Source: Candidatus Zixiibacteriota bacterium (GTDB taxonomy: Bacteria; Zixibacteria; MSB-5A5; GN15; FEB-12). Taken from it: 64,000 bases of DNA. The stretch covers positions 1 through 64,000 of the forward strand of contig JAHOYZ010000007.1 of assembly GCA_019038695.1 (NCBI GenBank), written 5' to 3'. The notes below the pieces were generated by a model. That model was not told where the DNA came from and did not search any database. It saw only the letters and a list, made by a program, of their open reading frames with translations. Of the stretch, positions 62,879 to 64,000 are shown one piece after another (the first letter of the stretch is position 1; the number at the start of each line of letters is the position of its first letter). Made by a program: the position numbers and the translations under genes.

Positions 62879-63235
62879 TTGAAACAGCAGCAATCTGCCG
62901 AACTTGCCCACCGCATTGCCCAAATCGCATACGACAAGAAGGGATTTGATGTAAAAATCCTCAACTTGCAGAATCTCTCATCGGTTTGCGACTACTTCGT
63001 CATCGTCTCAGGTGCGGTCGACACTCAGGTCAAAGCAATTGCCGAAGCCATTAATGATGGTCTTCGCGAAGAGGGCATCAGACCCTACCACATTGAAGGG
63101 ATGAACGAGGGAAACTGGATTCTGCTGGACTACATAGACGTCGTGGTGCATGTCTTCCGAGAACCAACCAGGCAATTCTATGCCCTGGAGAAACTTTGGG
63201 GAGATGCGCCAATTGAAGCTTTGACGGAAGAATAG
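62879..63235 (+). CDS. rsfS: Ribosome silencing factor RsfS
   Basis: Binds ribosomal protein L14 and blocks subunit joining in starvation. TTG start at 62879 with GGAGGA at longer spacing; 118 residues with the RsfS signature 'VCDYFVIVSGAVDTQVKAIAEAI', 'GMNEGNWILLDYIDVVVHVF', and 'YALEKLWGDAP'. The usual partners nadD and obgE are not in the window. Confidence 0.95.
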   Translation: MKQQQSAELAHRIAQIAYDKKGFDVKILNLQNLSSVCDYFVIVSGAVDTQVKAIAEAINDGLREEGIRPYHIEGMNEGNWILLDYIDVVVHVFREPTRQFYALEKLWGDAPIEALTEE

Positions 63236-63285
63236 AAACTCTACCGATATGAAAACAATGTTAATAGATTTGAATGGAACCGAAA

Positions 63286-64000
63286 ATGGAATTGAAAGAG
63301 CTTAAAGCAAAAACGATCGCCGACCTTCTCAAGATCGCCGAAGAACTCGACATCCCCGGCGTCTCCGGTCTTCGCAAGTCGGAATTGATCTACAAAATCA
63401 TGGAGTCGACTTCCGCCATCGACAGCATAATCCTGGCCGAGGGAGTCCTTGAAACGCTCGACGAAGGCTATGGCTTCCTTCGTTCACCATCTCATAACTA
63501 TCTCCCCGGACCCGACGACATCTATGTGTCGCCGTCGCAGATCAAACGGTTTGATTTACGCACCGGCGACATCGTCTCCGGTCAGGTGAGACCGCCAAAA
63601 GACAACGAACGTTATTTTGCCCTGCTCAAGATCGAAGTAGTCAACTTCGAGAACCCGGAATTGGCTAAACAGAAAACGTTGTTTGACAATCTTACTCCGC
63701 TCTATCCAGAAGAACCTTTTTTACTGGAAATGGGACCGGATGAAGTCACGACTCGAATCATCGACCTCATGTGTCCCATAGGCAAGGGTCAACGTGCACT
63801 CATAACATCTCCACCTAAGGCCGGTAAGACAATCATCCTTCAGAAAATAGCTCAGGCCATTACGACCAACCATCCCGAGGTTAAGCTGATCGTGCTACTG
63901 ATTGATGAGCGCCCTGAAGAAGTGACTGATATGAAACGATCAGTCAGAGGTGAAGTAGTTTCTTCAACCTTCGACGAACCCGCCGAACGCCATGTCCAGG
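63286..64000 (+). CDS. rho: Transcription termination factor Rho, N-terminal part
   Basis: 238 residues before the right edge. The N-terminal helix bundle ('[34 protein letters not shown]'), cold-shock-like RNA-binding domain ('GYGFLRSP...[21 protein letters not shown]'), and the start of the ATPase domain with Walker A 'PPKAGKT' are all intact. An in-frame ATG at 63274 is possible, but the family begins near 63286. Rho ends transcription at C-rich sites and is essential in many bacteria. Confidence 0.96.
   Translation, partial: MELKELKAKTIADLLKIAEELDIPGVSGLRKSELIYKIMESTSAIDSIILAEGVLETLDEGYGFLRSPSHNYLPGPDDIYVSPSQIKRFDLRTGDIVSGQVRPPKDNERYFALLKIEVVNFENPELAKQKTLFDNLTPLYPEEPFLLEMGPDEVTTRIIDLMCPIGKGQRALITSPPKAGKTIILQKIAQAITTNHPEVKLIVLLIDERPEEVTDMKRSVRGEVVSSTFDEPAERHVQ

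Noticed and set aside
1-64000. Mobile elements (IS, integrase, phage genes)
   Set aside because: No transposase, integrase or structural phage gene was recognised; repeats present are short REP-type elements only.

Overview
The window comes from a diderm (LPS-bearing) bacterium with mid-range GC content. It carries lpxA and an lpxC/fabZ fusion, beta-barrel porins, lipoproteins, an NtrY/NtrX-like pair, methyl-accepting chemotaxis proteins, and secreted proteases ending in paired dockerin-like 'DLTYLVxYLFTGGP' units. That combination, plus dispersed palindromic intergenic repeats, suggests the FCB superphylum and possibly a Zixibacteria-like lineage. This placement is inferred from gene content and was not tested phylogenetically. 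No transposase, prophage, CRISPR array or replication origin was seen.

Left part (1-12 kb): an archaeal-type HMG-CoA synthase and its thiolase partner (minus strand), the LPS genes, a secreted thioredoxin/TPR protein, a transglutaminase-like protein, and a heterodimeric ABC exporter. Two of these stand out. The thioredoxin/TPR gene is interrupted by an in-frame TGA exactly at the first cysteine of its CxxC site, and a SECIS-like hairpin follows, so it is read here as a selenoprotein. The exporter genes are preceded by a promoter, a 25-codon leader ORF and an intrinsic terminator whose 5' arm can pair with either of two identical GGCGGG segments, as in ribosome-mediated attenuators.

Middle part (12-34 kb): trmB, a propeller lipoprotein, a solute-binding-protein/histidine kinase/sigma-54 regulator operon, apt-acyP-SLOG, tRNA-Pro(CGG), surE, a DRG-like TGS GTPase, a gingipain-like C25 protease, an NHL propeller, and a long minus-strand operon running pth, rpsF, rpsR, DUF2232, rplI, DUF151 nuclease and a TPR-PBP1 protein. 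Ribosomal protein S6 has a long Pro/Val/Glu tail encoded by a 60-bp minisatellite.

Right part (34-64 kb): a nutrient-sensing block (porin, amide/branched-chain type binding protein, MCP, PAS-LuxR regulator, second porin, second MCP, CheW) punctuated by strong hairpins. It is followed by a five-gene minus-strand cassette (queuosine-mannosyltransferase-like glycosyltransferase, methyltransferase, tandem GNAT, APH-like kinase, methyltransferase), an M23 protease, tex, a large KAP-family NTPase flanked by repeats, a repeat lipoprotein, a Nudix hydrolase, panD with a half-length GlmU, a small envelope protein, a LytR_C protein, rsfS, and the start of rho.

All motifs were read by eye. Family assignments rest on motif recognition, not on a database search.
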